Of a DNA stretch of 64,000 nucleotides, positions 62,355 to 64,000 are shown piece by piece. A program made the translations under genes and the position numbers. This stretch comes from Hansfordia pulvinata. Lineage: Eukaryota; Ascomycota; Sordariomycetes; Xylariales. The notes beneath the pieces are model-generated. The model was not told the DNA's origin. It made no database searches and saw only the letters and a program-made list of their open reading frames with translations. Within the stretch, counting starts at the first letter, position 1. Every line of letters starts with the position of its first letter. Where the stretch lies: positions 1,932,001 to 1,996,000 of the forward strand of contig BJKQ01000009.1 in the NCBI GenBank assembly GCA_006538405.1, written 5' to 3'.

Positions 62355-63630
62355 ATGGCGGCACGGCATCCACGGCCCAGGCAGCACCACGCCCTCGTCT
62401 TCGGCGCCACCGGCGTGCTGGGGTGGGCGGTCGTGGACCAAATACTCAAGGGCTACCCGGCGGGCGAGGGGCCTACGGCCGGGTCACGGCCGTGTGCCGC
62501 CGGCTGCTGACGGCCCTGGACGCGGGGGTGGCAGGCTCCGGGAGGCGGGGCTGGCGCCGGCGGGCGGGATCGATCTCACCCTGGGCGACGTCGAGAGGCT
62601 CAAGAGGGTGCTCCGCCTGAAGGTCAAGTTCTGGCACTCCGTGACGCACGTCTTCTACTTTGGTACGTGACGTTTTCTCTGTGTCTTGTGTAGGAATCCG
62701 TGACCTCTTTCTTATAAGAGCTGGCAAGCTCACACTCGACCTTCTGAAAAAGCATACAAGTACAGCCCGCACCCCCGGGCCGAGCGCGAGGTCAACCTGG
62801 CCATGCTCAGGCAGGCGATGGGCGCCGTCCTGGACCTGGCTCCCGGACTAGAATTCGTGATCCTGCCGACAAGCACCAACGCTAGCAGGACCTTGTCGAT
62901 TTTGTCTGTTTCCCTCTTTCTCTGGGAGATTCACAAGGCCACTGACGAAAAGCGAACCCCGCATGCCCGCGCCCTTTCCAGGCCTACGGCGTCCACCTGT
63001 CCCGGCGACCCTATGAGCCCCCCTACGAGGAGGACATGACCGACGCGCCGACGTGTTCCACTTTGCGCTCCGCCAAAAGCTGGCCCGCATGCAAGCCGGC
63101 CAGGCGTGGTGCTTCGCCGAGGTCCGGTGCGACATGGCTGTACGTCCCCCCCCCCCCCTGTCTAGACTTATTTTTATTCCATCCTATCCCGCGGTCAGAG
63201 TTTTGCAAATCAGCGCAACGAACCCTCCCCCCCATCATCGTCGTGGTCGTCGTCTTAAGTGCGTGTGACCCATCTCTCACGGACACGGGCACTTGGAAAG
63301 GGGCACACTGACGGGGAACAGAACAACAACACTAACTAAATAACTTAAGATCGCGCTTCGCGCCCTTCCCGAACGCGTAACAACGCCGCGGGCCTACTCA
63401 TCAAAACTTCCTCTTCGCTGTACCGCTACATGCAACGACCGAGGGCCACCCGGCGGGCCGCCGCCCCGCGCGGTTTCCTTTCCCTGCGTCCCCGTGGCCG
63501 CGTACAAACGCCCTGTGGACCGCCGGGGGGCCAGGACGCCTTCGCCCGCTTCTGCGTGCACCGAGAACTGGAGCGGACGACGCCGCGCCGGACATATTCA
63601 TCATCATCATCAGCAGCAGGCAGAGGATGA
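62355..63630 (+). pseudogene. PRISE-type (iridoid synthase/progesterone 5-beta-reductase-like) SDR, broken or error-ridden
   Basis: Pieces of one short-chain-dehydrogenase-like gene appear in order but in changing frames. The first, from the ATG at 62355, has HHALVFGATGVLGWAVVDQILKGYP, the NADPH-binding G-x-x-G-x-x-G. Then come YGRVTAVCRR (minus-one frame), GGIDLTLGDVERLKRVLR and SVTHVFYF (again minus one), and a 90-base intron (62,663-62,752). Exon AYKYSPHPRAEREVNLAMLRQAM...LEFVILPTSTN follows, then AYGVHLSRRPYEPPYEEDM after a second intron without a clear GT donor, and VFHFALRQKLARMQAGQAWCFAEVR (minus one). The tail has NNAAGLLIKTSSSLYRYM and GQDAFARFCVH around 63,379-63,570. Three of the breaks are single-base losses as in neighbouring genes. 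The missing donor and weak tail argue for true decay. Both explanations may apply. Confidence 0.65.
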
Positions 63631-64000
63631 ATAGAAGGAGAAGGTGGCCTCGCCGTGGGGAGAGGGGGGGATTGTAGGTTGGCTTTTTGGGTTTCTTTTT
63701 GCTTTTTCTTTTCTATTTCGAGATGACGAGGTTCGCGCTGGTACTCGCTTGCTGAGAAGCTCTTCGTCGTTTTGTTACCTCTATAGATGCATTCCAATCT
63801 CTCTCTTCATTCATGACAATGAATAGATGAGAACAGCAACTAGAGTGCGAGCTGGAGTAATGGGCTCGAGAATATTGCTGCCCAGACCAGCCGCAAAGTT
63901 TGGTACATATCGGCAAGGCTCGCTAGCAGATCAGCCGCGCCATTGAAAGACGAGACAATGACGACGCGGATATTTGACCTTCTGATAAGAGCGCGATCAA
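63631..64000. other. end of window, nothing recognised
   Basis: About 370 bases of mixed composition after the reductase remnant; no frame or motif is supportable. Confidence 0.5.

Overview
This window looks like nuclear DNA of a filamentous ascomycete (Pezizomycotina, most likely Sordariomycetes). The genes are GC-rich, with C or G at most third codon positions. Introns are short, with GTAAGT/GTGAGT-type donors and YAG acceptors. An AA9 lytic polysaccharide monooxygenase, a Zn2Cys6 regulator and a Dal5-type carrier are present, and a 10.7-kb stretch of extreme A+T content carries the mark of repeat-induced point mutation (RIP). I cannot name the species.

Layout. 1-29 kb holds mainly housekeeping or conserved genes with long intergenic spaces: a nitroreductase, alanine aminotransferase, the proteasome lid subunit Rpn7 (minus strand) divergent from the mRNA cap methyltransferase Abd1, a large fungal membrane protein, a 601-residue low-complexity membrane protein, a cupin, and an alpha/beta hydrolase (minus strand). 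32.4-33.3 kb encodes a small Cys-rich membrane protein. 34.8-46.3 kb is a run of five genes, all on the plus strand: secreted SMP-30/lactonase-like protein, RraA-like aldolase, Dal5-type MFS carrier, Zn2Cys6 transcription factor and phytanoyl-CoA-dioxygenase-like enzyme. Together they read like a small regulated catabolic cluster (lactone or organic-acid opening, uptake, oxidation, aldol cleavage), although the substrate is not deducible.

47,731-58,459 is a decayed Mutator-like DNA transposon. It has about 95-115-bp terminal inverted repeats and an exact 9-bp target duplication (AGGGCGTTG), and its interior is reduced to stop-rich A+T sequence with 75-78-bp minisatellites and a nearly CpG-free core. 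A perfect (TCTG)n array of about 466 bp follows. The right end carries a three-exon AA9 monooxygenase and a broken PRISE-type reductase gene.

Nine reading-frame breaks in six recognisable genes are all of the same kind (one base missing). This suggests base-dropout errors in the assembly rather than gene decay, and should be kept in mind when reading those genes as pseudogenes. Intergenic DNA is also strikingly enriched in the octamer TACTCGTA/TACGAGTA.
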